Source of the DNA: Clusia tigrina
Lineage: Eukaryota; Arthropoda; Insecta; Diptera; Clusiidae
Assembly (NCBI GenBank): GCA_920105625.2
Contig: OV050030.1
Span: forward strand, 151,507,488 to 151,571,487
DNA: 64,000 nt
Direction of reading: 5' to 3'
A program made the translations under genes and the position numbers. Shown here in pieces: positions 21,151 to 32,312 of this stretch. The first letter of the stretch is position 1. The number at the start of each line of letters is the position of its first letter. The notes below the pieces were generated by a model. That model was not told the origin of the DNA. It searched no databases and saw only the letters and a program-made list of their open reading frames with translations.

Positions 21151-21690
21151 TTATAGGCTGTTGCCCAAGCTGCTGCTACTTAACAGCAGATTGTCTTCAT
21201 CCTCAAAAGGATCTACTGTGCCGGGGAGGTCTTGGCTGATGCCCTCCGTTTCGCTTACTTCCGGTAGTATACACTCCATCGCCTCCGATGTTCCTGGAAT
21301 GGGTTCTGCGGGAGCTGTGCTGCTCTCTTGTTGTTTGTCCTTGGCAATGCCATGGACTGTAACCTCGCCGAACCTGTAGTTGATGGTGTTACCCGATTTA
21401 TTGATGGCTTCAAGCGATTGCTCATCGATGGCAAACGTAATCAGTTGTCCATTGCCCTCTTCCTTGATTTTGAGCACTCTCCATAAAGGTGTGTTAATCC
21501 CCTCATTTTGAGCACTAATCAAGGCCATGATCTGCTCGATCGTTTGACCGGAACTTCTAGGGAGGAAGATAGTTACTACATGTGCTCTGGGTACCTCATT
21601 TCCCGAGCATGCAACTAATGGTACCCCCTTCCACGCCGTAAGCATAGGGGCAGCTTGTCTAAGCCAGTCTAAGCCGGACGGAAATGGATG
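21151..21690 (-). pseudogene. LOA-type LINE ORF1 C-terminal part (DUF4780-like)
   Basis: The 164-residue open frame (21151-21645) contains HVVTIFLPRSSGQTIEQIMA, TPLWRVLKIKEEGNGQLITF, IDEQSLEAINKSG and YRFGEVTVHG, a pattern I recognise as DUF4780, found in ORF1 proteins of fly LINEs. An acidic Ser-rich tail follows. The N-terminal part is missing upstream of about 21690. With the endonuclease start at 21138 and the RNase H end at 17242-18087 on the same strand, it probably belonged to one element from which the middle was lost or displaced. Confidence 0.6.
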
Positions 21691-21955
21691 CCCTCAAATA
21701 ATGAAGGTAATAGCTAGCAATGGCAATTCAAATTTACTAATATATTAATGTATCAAATGATTAATGGCAAGGCAAAAAAATAATTACATTTATTAATTAC
21801 ATGATGTTAATCGATTAGTTTTGATTATTCTTGTTTTTATTTCAATTTCAAAATTTCAATTCATTCCTTTTTCATTTTAATAGCGGTTATATAAGAAAGG
21901 GTCTATTAAATGCATCAATAAACAGCAGAATAACAACGAATTATATACAACTTTA
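21691..21955. other. AT-rich spacer
   Basis: Low-complexity A/T-rich sequence with TTAATCGATTA-like motifs that could be subterminal hAT sequence. No gene is seen. Confidence 0.3.
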
Positions 21956-22990
21956 TGATAAAATAAAGAGAGAGAAGAGCTTGTTTATATATTTTTTTTC
22001 ATACCTCAAAAACCGCATTGTTGAAGCAAGAGCCGTGGGATCTGCAAAATGTATTCTTTTAAACCGTGGGTCGAGTCTAGTTGACGCTGTTATAAAATAT
22101 AGTGTTCAATTGTTCCAAAGCGCCGCTCAAACTGCTTTAGTAAAGCTTTAAAAGCAAACAATTTTTGATAGCTGCCCGCAGCCACAATGAAGCACTAGAA
22201 TGATTTGGCTCAGAGTCGGATAGCGTTCTCCATTTATCTGAACAGTCACAGCTTCTAATAAAGCAACTATTTCGATTAGCTCTTCCTTATCTTTTGATGT
22301 AATCATCGGCGGAGATTCAGGAAAATTGAATAAAATTTTTCTTACGTAAGAAATTAATTTAATAAAACGTTCAATCATATAATATTTAGAGTTCCATTTT
22401 GTGCTGACATCTAAAACAAATTTGAGCATTTTACCCTCAGAAAGCCCTGCACTATCTTGCAACTTTCACATATCGTCATTCGTTTTGACATGTCGGTTAA
22501 ACCAAGTTGAAATTTTTCTGTATTTTGAAATAATCTCTTTTACTTCAGGTGTACTAAGAGCGTTTTCGCAAACAAGATTTAATGCATGTGCAAAACACGG
22601 TATTTGATGTTTGTTTCGAAATGTATCATGTATCGCTTTGACAATATTTGCCCCATTATCGGTTACAATAGCCATGCTATTATTTTGGTCAATGGAAAAT
22701 TCGTTTAATGATTCTGTATGAATCTCAGATATGTGTGCAGTAGTATGGGCTTCTGTCAAATTCAACACTCCGATCGTTCCACAAAATTGTTTACTTTGAT
22801 GTATGCCGTGAACGGCCACTCCAATCACACTGTACATACCTTTATCAGTCCATATACCTTGTGGTGTTGGACGTAGATTTGGTAGATCGCCAAGCAGAGC
22901 GTTCATCAAATCTAGCGGAGTCTTCAGATGACATCTACATGCGTGAGAAAAATAAAAATGTTCTATTGAGCACCATGAATTCCACAAGAC
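21956..22990 (-). pseudogene. hAT transposase relic (ZBED-like)
   Basis: Minus-strand reading in one frame from 22987 to 22148 with a TGA at about 22464-22466. Motifs in order: IWTDKGMYSVIGVAVHGIH (RNase H-like start), AIVTDNGANIVKAIHDTF (second catalytic block), IPCFAHALNLVCENAL, STKWNSKYYMIERFIKLI (the RWNSTYxMLER block) and INGERYPTLSQIILVL. After a frame change, TRLDPRFKRIHFADP (about 22080-22030) and ALASTMRFLRYE follow, as in the hAT C-terminal region. The BED finger and dimerisation tail are missing. It is nonfunctional. The hAT element ends were not located with confidence. Confidence 0.8.
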
Positions 22991-23097
22991 GTTTACGTTA
23001 TGTTGTTCTTAAGGCTGTAAGGTAACCCAGCCAATATCTTTGGCAAATTTGCGTTTGCCGAAATATTTCCTAGATTGAGGCGAGAACGCCAAGGAAA

Positions 23098-23509
23098 GTA
23101 AAAAAGCAGTGTGTTGCTGAGTTCTGTGTTCAATAGGAACTGCATTTATTCATGCAAATCAAAGGGTCTTATATATTTAAATCTTAGGCTAATTTTGTTT
23201 ACCTCTCTTATTTCTCTTATTTTCCAAAATTATGTTTGAAACAGGAAGCCCTATACTTGTATTGGTTCGCAATTGCGTGTGGTGGGGATATTTTTGGGTG
23301 CATGCATTCTTTGTCTTCACACCAAATACCCGCTATACATAGTGTCGCTTTATTTCGCCGCTTTAGCTGGTGCCGCGTTTGCATTGTAGTCAAGTGTAAG
23401 CTATGTACAGCGTTGCGCTCTCATGCATTCATGTGATTACATGTGCGCTACGCTTGGACATTGGGCAGTGTTGGTTTGAAATGCATTGTAGTGTTTTGCT
23501 TACACTACA
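23098..23509 (-). repeat. possible solo LTR
   Basis: On the minus strand a segment starts TGTAGTGTAAGC (with ACACTACA just inside), holds a TATA-like TTTAAATATATAAGA (about 23169-23185) and AATAAA, and runs to about 23098. It is followed by TTGGCGTTCTCGCC (23082-23095), which looks like a primer-binding-site region. No internal coding part follows in that direction. The exact 3' edge is unclear. Confidence 0.3.
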
Positions 23510-24506
23510 ATCTGTGGTTAAGCATAAATACAAAATGTTTGACACAATCGCATTGAATTTCACAATATCTGTGTCGTATATTTGGTCCACATGAGATTTT
23601 ATTGTATTCCTTGTTGGTACTTGTGTAAGCGTTGAAAACAACTACCTTCATAAAGTAAATCATTTCCATAAATTATCAAGACTTTTATTTATTTTAAGAT
23701 TTGATTTTTCGAAAATCTTTGACTTCCATTACTTCTACAAGGCTTTGCGTTAGTTTTTGCTGTCTTGTTCAGCTTGACGAAAAACTTTGTACGGTACTAT
23801 ACTGTGCTATAAGAGGTTGGCTGCTGGCTTGCATTAAGCTCCTGCGACTAGACGGCGTTTCACTATTGGTGTCCTCAACGGGCTTCGATAAGTCATTAGT
23901 ACTGCTTTTAGACTGCTGGGCTTCAAATGTATGTAAAATTAATTCATACATAAGTTAAAAAAAATCAGATGAACTTACAATTTCGACACCATATTTTGTT
24001 TAGTTAAGTTTGACATGCTGAATAATTTTATTAGTATTGTTACAATATATTAGCTTTTTATCTCATAATCTGCTTTGAATAAAGCAGCTATTTTCAATTT
24101 TTTCAAATGGTTCCAGATGTCAATTCGCAAGGGGCCCATTTTGTTAAATGCGAATATTAAATTGAATTTGTGGTTGAAAAATGTATGTATACACACAAAA
24201 ATTTCACAACTAGTGATGTGCATTCACTTTGTAATCAGTGGTGTGACTTAAAGAAATTACTTACACGGGCAATTTTGCAGTTAATTTAAGATTTTCAGGC
24301 AATTTGTGTGTGGCAGCAATGCTCAAACAATTTGAGAGTAATTAATCGGCAACTAATGGATTAATGGTTCGATTAATCAGAACAGGGAATTCGATTCGAT
24401 TAAATTAATTTTTGAAAAGAAATAATGGTTTAAATCGATTCATTCGATTAATCTTGTCATAACCTAGTAATAGCACACTTTTCGAAACAGGCTATAATAA
24501 AGTCTC
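23510..24506. other. gene-free stretch
   Basis: Only short overlapping open frames on both strands occur (for example 23701-23958), with no motif. 24330-24460 is rich in ATTAATCG-like repeats, resembling subterminal regions of hAT elements; CTAGTGATGTGCATTC at about 24210 would fit a hAT end, but no partner end was found. Confidence 0.35.
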
Positions 24507-24958
24507 AAGGCCCAAATACAATAATGGGAGAGACCGAGACGAGAGCGAGACCGAGTCTCGGCCGAGATGCCAAAAAGAATTTGTACCAAAGGATTGTATG
24601 TGGCAATATACGAGTACAATAATACGTGATGCGATACGGCGAGACGAGGCAATTCTAAAAAATTAGAAATTCCTCGCACTCTCGTCCGAGACGATTTGTC
24701 AAAGTCAATTGTCAATTGTTTTGTAATACGCATTTGTTTATTTCTGTTTTGCTGTTTGTGGCTCCGCGTTTATTTTATTAATTAAAAAATTTCAAAACAT
24801 TAAGTTTTTAATAGTTTTTTAACACTTTTGCTTTTGTGTAAATATGGCTCGCACTTTGTTGATTGTATATTAGAATGCGAAACTGTGCAAATCGAGATCT
24901 TGGACGAGACTCGGACTCGCTCTCGTCTCGGTCTCTCGCATTATTTTATTCGGGCCTT
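24507..24958. mobile_element. MITE with AAGGCCCRAATA termini and GAGAC-rich inverted repeats
   Basis: The 452-bp segment has inverted ends: AAGGCCCAAATACAATAATG at the left and AAGGCCCGAATAAAATAATG inward from the right. A GC-rich continuation (GAGAGACCGAGACGAGAGCG) is also shared by both, giving over 50 bp of terminal repeat. No transposase is inside. A flanking duplication is not evident. The superfamily is not assigned. Confidence 0.65.
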
Positions 24959-25067
24959 CATAGTTTTCATCATATTCAACATTGGGAAGAATAGAAGAAA
25001 TTAGATAAATTATATTGTGCAAATAAAGAGCAACAAGGAGCAGGAAAATGGAATTGGGATATTTCCC

Positions 25068-25394
25068 CCTTCAATTACATCGGAAATACACACTGAACAT
25101 TAACACCGGGTCTATTTCAACTACTCTTCCAAAATAAACTATTCTCCTTATAATGCTATTGAATATACAATTAATAAGCATATCTTAATAGCAACTAATG
25201 CACATAATACTAGAGCTCATATATACGAGTATAAGAAAATTATTTAAAATCTATTTAGTGATGGTGAAAAGGTAACATTGATTCAACATCAGTTACTACG
25301 CATATATTCCAGTTTAAAACGGTCTAACTAATGCGAATTAGAGATAATGCGACTGAAGATGGCATGCAGACAGTGCACAACCGCTTTTATAGAA
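25068..25394 (+). repeat. repeat X, copy 2
   Basis: Inverted match to 20463-20782. Its right edge (CTTTTATAGAA at about 25384-25394) is exactly where BEL-derived sequence starts; in the other copy the sequence continues into GCGGTTTC. Confidence 0.65.
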
Positions 25395-25395
25395 T

Positions 25396-26120
25396 TGATT
25401 CTCCTTCTCTTGGTGTCGGAGAAGGAGAGTCAATCAGTAAGAGTTAACTGTGAGTCTTTTCATTTTAACTTAACATTGATTGATTCTCCTTCTCCGACAC
25501 CAAAGTTCATGTGCCTGTTGTCAAACCCACCATCAACTCGGTACAAGCACCGCTGTTGACATTAGGTCCTTTTTCAACGATACCAAGGTTTACGTGGCTG
25601 GTATCAACTTTATAATCAACTCGGTACAAGAACCGTTGTTGAAATTCAACTGTTAAATTTGGTTTAACATTTTGGCTTGCTTGCTTTTAGCTGTTAAACT
25701 AAATTTAACAGCGGAATTTCAACAACGGTTCTTGTACCGAGTTGATTATAAAGTTGATACCAGGCACGTAAACCTTGGTATCGTTGAAAAAGGACCTAAT
25801 GTCAACAGCGGTGCTTGTACCGAGTTGATGGTGGGTTTGACAACAGGCACATAACCTTTGGTGTCGGAGAAGGAGAATCAATCAATGTTAAGTTAAAATG
25901 AAAAGACTCACAGTTAACTCTTACTGATTGACTCTCCTTCTCCGACACCAAGGTTTATGTGCCTGTTGTCAAACCCACCATCAACTCGGTACAAGCACCG
26001 CTGTTGACATTAGGTCCTTTTTCAACGATACCAAGGTTTACGTGCCTGATATCAACTTTATAATCAACTCGGTACAAGAACCGTTGTTGAAATTCAGCTG
26101 TTCAATTTAGTTTAACATTT
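25396..26120 (+). repeat. rearranged BEL 5' LTR: three LTR fragments in forward-inverted-forward order
   Basis: Fragment A (25428-25669) equals the last about 240 bp of the 3' LTR. Fragment B (25691-25938) is its reverse complement. Fragment C (25931-26120) is forward again and leads into the primer-binding site. A tiny fold-back of the same kind (TTGATTCTCCTTCTC then TTGGTGTCGGAGAAGGAG) lies at 25395-25427. The first about 370 bp of a normal LTR (TGTTAATTGCATTAAC...) are absent. A continues past the LTR end into TTTTGG, the first bases of the internal region, before folding back. Confidence 0.8.
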
Positions 26121-26137
26121 TGGTGACCCCGACGTTT
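26121..26137 (+). other. primer-binding site, complementary to tRNA-Trp 3' end
   Basis: TGGTGACCCCGACGT follows the LTR end (TTTAACA plus TTT) and is complementary to the 3' end of animal tRNA-Trp as I recall it (ACGTCGGGGTCA-CCA). This would prime minus-strand DNA synthesis. Confidence 0.65.
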
Positions 26138-26436
26138 GCAACCTTCTGAGTATCAGACGGAAAGGATAACTGGTTCAAGTGCCAAGTAATCATCGATCCA
26201 CTGATCATTGAAACATCCTTCAGTAGGCAGCAAACAGCTACCAGGTAGTATCCACATTCATCAATCAAGTCCTAAGCTAGTAACCTGCAGAAGACTTCAG
26301 ACAAATATACATCATCAAGCTATCAAGTGTCCTGTAACCAGCAGACGACAACAATCAAGTCAGCATTAGCCGGTAACCAGCAGACGACAACAACGAATCC
26401 TGCACATAGCATTCAAAAACACGATACGTCAGCATC

Positions 26437-27855
26437 ATGGGAATGGATGAACTATCATTGAGGCAAGATGAACTTGCACTGGCTCTACAAAAAGCTATAG
26501 CCAATTACAAGAGGGCGCCACAAGAGCGCAGAACAATATAAGTCATAACAACAAAAGCCAAGGAGCTGGATGAATTGTGGGTACAGTTTGACAAACTCGA
26601 CAATACCATCCGCGACCAACATGGCAAGGAAGTCGACCACCCATATTTCGTGAAGGATTTACACACTGCCATTCGCACGAGATACCGAGAAGCACGCGAT
26701 GAGATGGACAGAGCAGTACAGGCCATCAAACGTCTCCAGGCAGCATCAACCTCAAAGGCTGCACCGGAGGTACTCAAAACAGTACGGTCGCCGCAGCCAG
26801 CCACCAGACAAAGCGAATCAAGCACCGTGATAGCTGCCCCCAGAAGTCCGTCAAGTCAGCTATGCTCACTAATTGACAAACAAAAGAAGTCAATAGACAC
26901 AGCTAGCAAACTACTTAGCCAAGTGCTTAATAGTGTGACACAACAAACGTCACACTATTATGCAATGCAGGCGAAGACAGTAGAAACGCATTGGAAATCT
27001 GCCCAGGACCTGCACCAAAGGATCTGGTTATCTGATGAGCCCAGCTCATACGACTACGAGGGTTTTGCCCAGATTGAGCAAGCAATCACTGCACAGATTT
27101 TGCAGCTTCAAGATATGGCTCGAGAATCAGCGGCATCAATTATGCAAGCCTCTCCAACAGCAGTCAACAGGCAAACAGCCAATATGACGACATCAGGTCT
27201 AAAACTTCCCAAGGTTGAACTACCAAAATTCGATGGCAGCTACCACAAGTGGAGGCAGTTCCACGATCTATTTATGGAGTTGGTCGACAAACAACCAATT
27301 CCAGCTTGCCAAAAGATGTGGTTCTTGAAGTCCAGCTTATCCGGTCAGGCGGAAGGACTAATTCGGCACTTCACAGCATCGGCAAATGATTACGAGGCTG
27401 CATGGGCGGTGGTCAAGGATCGATATGAAAACCCTCGGCTGCTGATAAACGCAACGTTAAGCAGACTGCTCTCCCAACCGACAATCAACAACGATCAGGC
27501 ATCAGCGATTAAGTTCCTCCACGACACTACCAAGGAGTGCATCATGACTCTACAAGGTCTAGGAGTGAGCACCGACAGCTGGGACTCCATTCTGCTGTAC
27601 ATATTAACCCAAAACCTGCACAAAACCACTCACGCATTATGGGAGCAATCCTTAAAACAGCCGAAGGAGATACCATCTGTAAACGAATTCCTGAAATTCC
27701 TTGAACTTAGATTCCAGTCATTGGAAGCTTTAGGAGGAAGACTCAACAAGGATACGGCAGAACAAGGGCGACCAAGGGCCTACCAGGCGTTAAGTGTTTC
27801 AGTGCCAACAAGTCCAGCATGCATCACATCCAATGTCAAGATTTTCTCAAAATGA
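26437..27855 (+). pseudogene. BEL Gag (DUF1759-type), nonsense and frameshift
   Basis: Structural polyprotein of the particle. The frame opens at ATG 26437 (CATCATGG context) and has one TAA at 26539-26541. It then stays open from 26542 to 27855. Residues in the 26575-27855 frame: a coiled-coil-like N-terminal half, then LPKVELPKFDGSYHKWRQFH, the start of the DUF1759-type Gag core, with AEGLIRH, YENPRLLINATLSRLL and ILTQNLHKTTHALWEQSL. The zinc-knuckle segment lies in the next frame (27819 on), so a frameshift near 27780-27800 splits what is normally a continuous gag-pol reading frame. Confidence 0.8.
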
Positions 27856-30248
27856 CGCCAAGTCAGCGGTTAAACACAGTCCAAAAAGCAAACTACTGTG
27901 TAAACTGTCTGAAAGGTGGGCACAATGCCAAATCTTGCTTGTCAGGCAACTGCACCAAATGCAATAGAAAACACAACACGTTGTTGCATCTAGAAGCACG
28001 GGAGCAGACCACAAGAGGAAGCCGATCAACAGCAATCAATTTAAAATCAACTACAACTCTGTCCAATACCGCAGTGGCATCAGCAGCCACCGACATCATG
28101 CCTACACGTCGAAGCTGTTATGTCTTGTTGGTAACAGCTAAAATCAGAATAACAGCTGCGAATGGACGATCGGGTGAATTCAGAGCCATTCTCGACTCAG
28201 GATCACAAATCAACATCGTCTCCGAGCGTGTCATTAAAAGACTAGGCATATATCCAATCGAGGCTTCGTTGTGCATTGAAGGTATTGGGAATGCCCAAAG
28301 AAGAGCTACGCACCGCGCTAACATGAAACTGAAATCTCGAACAAGCAACTTTGCAGCCGACTTCGAGGCATTTGTGCTGCCAAGCATTGTTCCAACTCAA
28401 CCAGCTCAGCAGCTAAACGTTACAAAATGGCCGATTCCTAAGGGTCTCCAACTGGCTGATCCGGACTTTCATCAACCAGGAAAAATCGATATTCTCTTGG
28501 GCGCAGAGCTGTATTACGACCTCATAGAAATGGGCCAAATCAAACTTTCCTCTGAGCTCCCAGTCATGCAAAACACAACGCTTGGTTGGGTGATAAGTGG
28601 AAAAATTGGCCAAAGCTCAACAAAAACAGCAACATGTGCAGTCTACACTGGTCAGGAGAATGGTTCCCTCAACGACACACTTGAAAAATTCTGGCAACTT
28701 GAAGGATGTGATTCACCGAGCTGTAAGTTTACAACCGCCGAGCGTCGCTGTGAAGAACATTTTCTGCAAAATTATCAACATGATATCAATGGGCGCTTCA
28801 TAGTGAAATTGCCATTCCAAACCACTCCAAACCAACTGGGAGAATCGCAGAAGTTAGCTCTGCAACGGTTCATGACAATTGAACGAAAAATGATCAAGAT
28901 TCCTGAATTCAAGGCCCAATATGTAGCCTTCATGCGAGAGTACGAGAAGCTTGGTCATATGGAAGAGATTGATATAACTAGCATCAAGAGTTCCCACTAC
29001 TTTCTTCCACATCATGTCGTTTTGAAGCCAGACAGCTCAACGACAAAGCTAAGAGTCGTATTCGATGCTTCAGCCAAAACATCAACAAATGTCTCTTTAA
29101 ACAATCTTCTGGCAACAGGACCAACTATCCAGGAAGATGTGTTCACTATTCTTTTGCGTTTCCGGCTCCCTCGATTTGTCTTTACAGCCGACATTGAAAA
29201 GATGTATCGACAAGTGCGAGTAGATAAAGACGATCAAAAGTTCCAACTTATCTGGTGGAGAGAGGATCCCTCACATCCCATGAAGTGTTATCAGCTCACG
29301 ACAGTCACCTACGGTACAACATCTGCACCGTATTTGGCTATCCGCACACTTCAGGCTCTGGCTGACGATCAAGCCAACAAATATCAACTCGGAGCAGAAG
29401 TCGTAAAATCCAATTTTTATGTCGATGATGTGTTGAGCGGATCTGATCATCTCTCCACTGCATGTGAAATACAGCGGCAACTTCGACTCATGCTTAGTTC
29501 CGCGGGTTTCAATTTACGGAAATGGTGCGCGAATCACCCAAGGTTACTAGAAGAAATTCCAGTCACGGACCGTGAAGTAAATATGGAATTCGGTGACACA
29601 CTGGACGACAACATCAAAACAATGGGATTGATTTGGAGCCCTTCTAATGATGACTTTAAGGTCAAGGTTGGTGTAGTAGAATCCGGTAGGATAACAAAGC
29701 GTTCAGCCTTAGCAGATATTTCACGTATTTTCGATCCCCTTGGCTTCGTCGCGCCAGTTACGACCACAGCAAAAGTATTCCTTCAACAACTATGGAAACT
29801 TAAAATAGACTGGGACACAGACCTTCCAGCACCACTTCACAAAAAATGGCTAACCTTCAAAAAGGACTTGCAGAAGTTAGAAACCATCAGCGTGCCACGC
29901 CACGTCTTCGGTCGCACAGTACCCAAGGACCCCCAAGTACACATTTTCGCTGACGCATCAGAACGTGCCTATGGAGCGGTAGCATACATGCGAACACAAG
30001 ATTCCCAAAACCAGATAATCGTTCGCTTCCTATGCGCGAAATCACGAGTAGCTCCAACAAAGCAAGTAACATTACCAAGACTGGAATTGTGCGCTGCTAA
30101 GGTCGCCGTGGAATTGATGCAGAAGCTCCATGAAAGCCCATTCTTCAAAAGCGTTACAACGCATTTTTGGTCTGATTCCACAGCGGTGCTGGGATGGATA
30201 AATGCAGAATCAGCACACTACCACACATTCGTGGCAAACCGAATTTAG
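27819..30248 (+). pseudogene. BEL Pol part 1: zinc knuckle, protease, RT, RNase H start
   Basis: 809-codon open frame. It starts with Gag zinc-finger residues (YCVNCLKGGHNAKSC, then CTKCNRKHNTLLH), continues to the retropepsin motif AILDSGSQINIVSERV (DSG rather than DTG, usual in BEL), and LGAELYYDLI. RT: LRVVFDASAKTSTNVSLND-like start, ADIEKMYRQVRVDKDD, and the catalytic FYVDDVLSG (about 29417-29443). A BEL-type RNase H begins with IFADASERAYGAVAY and LPRLELCAAKVAVELM, then WSDSTAVLGWI. It ends at TAG 30246-30248, where the frame simply continues beyond, so the stop is a single-base nonsense. Confidence 0.85.
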
Positions 30249-32312
30249 GCTATTCAGCAAGCAACTAATCCACAACAATGGCGTCACGTGCCGTCCCAAG
30301 ACAATCCCGCAGATCTGGTACCAAGAGGCGTGACAGCAGCTAAATTGGTAGACAACCTGTTTTGGCTATATGGACCTAAGTTCCTGCACGGATCTATGAC
30401 AATTTGGCCACTTCAACCTCCACGAGAACAATGTGCCTTGGAACTCAGGCGGCAGACGAGTGCAGCTCTAACACTAAATTCGAAAGAGACAACAACTTTC
30501 TGGGAAGAAATCAATCACAGGAACTCATTTCGACGCCTGCAAAGAATTGTAGCATATGTCATTCGGTATGTGAAAGTATTAAGAAACAAGGTATCCCACC
30601 CTACAATAGCACCAACAGCTGAAGAAATGGAGGCATCATTGACATTGATTGTCAAGGGTACCCAAGGAAGAGCCTTTTACGATGACATTAAAAACTTAGA
30701 GCGTCACTCAACTGTCAATAACACTAGCGATATCAGTAATTTGTCACCGTTTATTGATGACCAAGGTATCCTAAGAGTTGGAGGACGGCTAGAAGCATCT
30801 AACTTGAGATATGACGCAAAACATCCCATGTTGCTGCCATACAATGACCATATCTCCAGAATGATTCTCGTCATGATGCATGAGAATAATTTGCATTGTG
30901 GTTCACAAGGTTTGCTATCAGCGTCAAGGCAACGATTTTGGATAATAAAAGGAAAAATAATGGCCCGAAACGTTGTACAAAATTGCGTGCGCTGCACCAG
31001 ATCCAAGCCTAAGTTATTCACTCAAGTGATGGGAAATTTGCCAGCAACCAGAGTCACTCCAGGTCGCCCGTTTGTCCATAGTGGAGTGGATTATTGCGGA
31101 CCATTCTGGGTGCACTATAAAATTCGTGGAAAGAAGCCACACAAGGCTTACATCGCAGTATTTTCCTGTTTCGCAACAAAGGCAGTTCACCTAGAGGTTG
31201 TAACCGAATTGACGACCGAAGCATTTATCGGAGCGCTGAAACGCTTCACGTCTCGCCGCGGACGGTGTGACACTATCTATTGTGACAACGCAACCAATTT
31301 CGTCGGCGCAAGTAACAATCTGAAGGAGCTAAACGATGTCATCTTCTCAAACACCTCACGAGAAAATATCACGAGATCATGCAGCGACCGTGGAATAAAC
31401 TTCAAATTTATTCCTCCTAGAGCTCCACATTTTGGAGGCTTATGGGAAGCAGCTGTTAAATCCGCCAAGCATTTGCTACTACGAAGTGTATCGATGGCAT
31501 CACTGACCTACGAAGAACTCGAAACAATCGTCGTGGAGATCGAGGGAATTTTGAATTCTCGACCGCTTACCCCAATGTCAACAGATCCAGATGACCTAAC
31601 ATCGCTAACTCCGGGACACTTCTTGACAGGCGAACCGTTAACTTCACAGATAGATAGGAACATGTCAGAATCCAAGGTATCCCTACAAACTAGATGGAAA
31701 TTGGTGACACACTTTAAATACGAGTTCTGGAAACGTTGGTCACACGAGTACCTTCACCAACTTCAGCAACCACACAAATGGAAGGGTCCAACTAGCACCA
31801 TAGAGCCAAATACTATGGTAATCGTCAAAGAAGATAACTTACCAGTGCTCCAATGGCCTCTAGAGCGAATTGTTAAGGTGTACAAGGGTGACGATGGCTT
31901 AGTAAGAGTGTGTGACGTAAAAACACAAAGGGGCATATTTAAAAGAGCAATTCAAAGACTGGCACCATTATTCTCGGCAGATCATGACGACATCGAAGTA
32001 GATCCAGAAGAGCAACCAGTACCAAAAAGGAGAAGAATAATACCAGCAATCACTAATGGTTTGGCATTGCTACTCACAATAATGATGTTACCAATAATAT
32101 TGGGATCTCCAGTGCAAGTTAATCGTTTTGGTTCAAAACTTGGCAACCACTATCCACTAAAATATAGGATCAGTTGCTATTTCATCTACGGAATGGAACT
32201 TGCTCGTATACTACGATCTGAAACCATATTGGACAGAAGCATCAACGCTGTTCAACGGTACCAGCACCCTACGTCAACTTTGCCGAAAGATGAAACAAAA
32301 CTACACTTGTAG
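30249..32312 (+). pseudogene. BEL Pol part 2: integrase and C-terminal domain
   Basis: Same frame as the preceding part after the TAG. It starts with the connection segment HVPSQDNPADLVPRG. Integrase zinc-binding region: MMHENNLHCGSQGLL...NCVRCTRSKP. Core: SGVDYCGPFWV (D), YCDNATNFVGA (D) and GGLWEAAVKSAKHLLLR (E), the D,D35E triad. A BEL-type C-terminal domain (DUF5641-like: LTPGHFLTGEPL, RWKLVTHFKYEFWKRW, VKEDNLPVLQWPLERI) follows. The end of this frame contains a hydrophobic stretch (LALLLTIMMLPIILG, about 32060-32105) that suits a signal peptide for the Env that follows, implying an ancestral single gag-pol-env frame. The frame shifts near 32158. Confidence 0.85.

Noticed and set aside
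23429..23958. Small candidate genes on both strands (60-85 codons)
   Set aside because: They are short, mutually overlapping and without motifs; part falls in a possible LTR.
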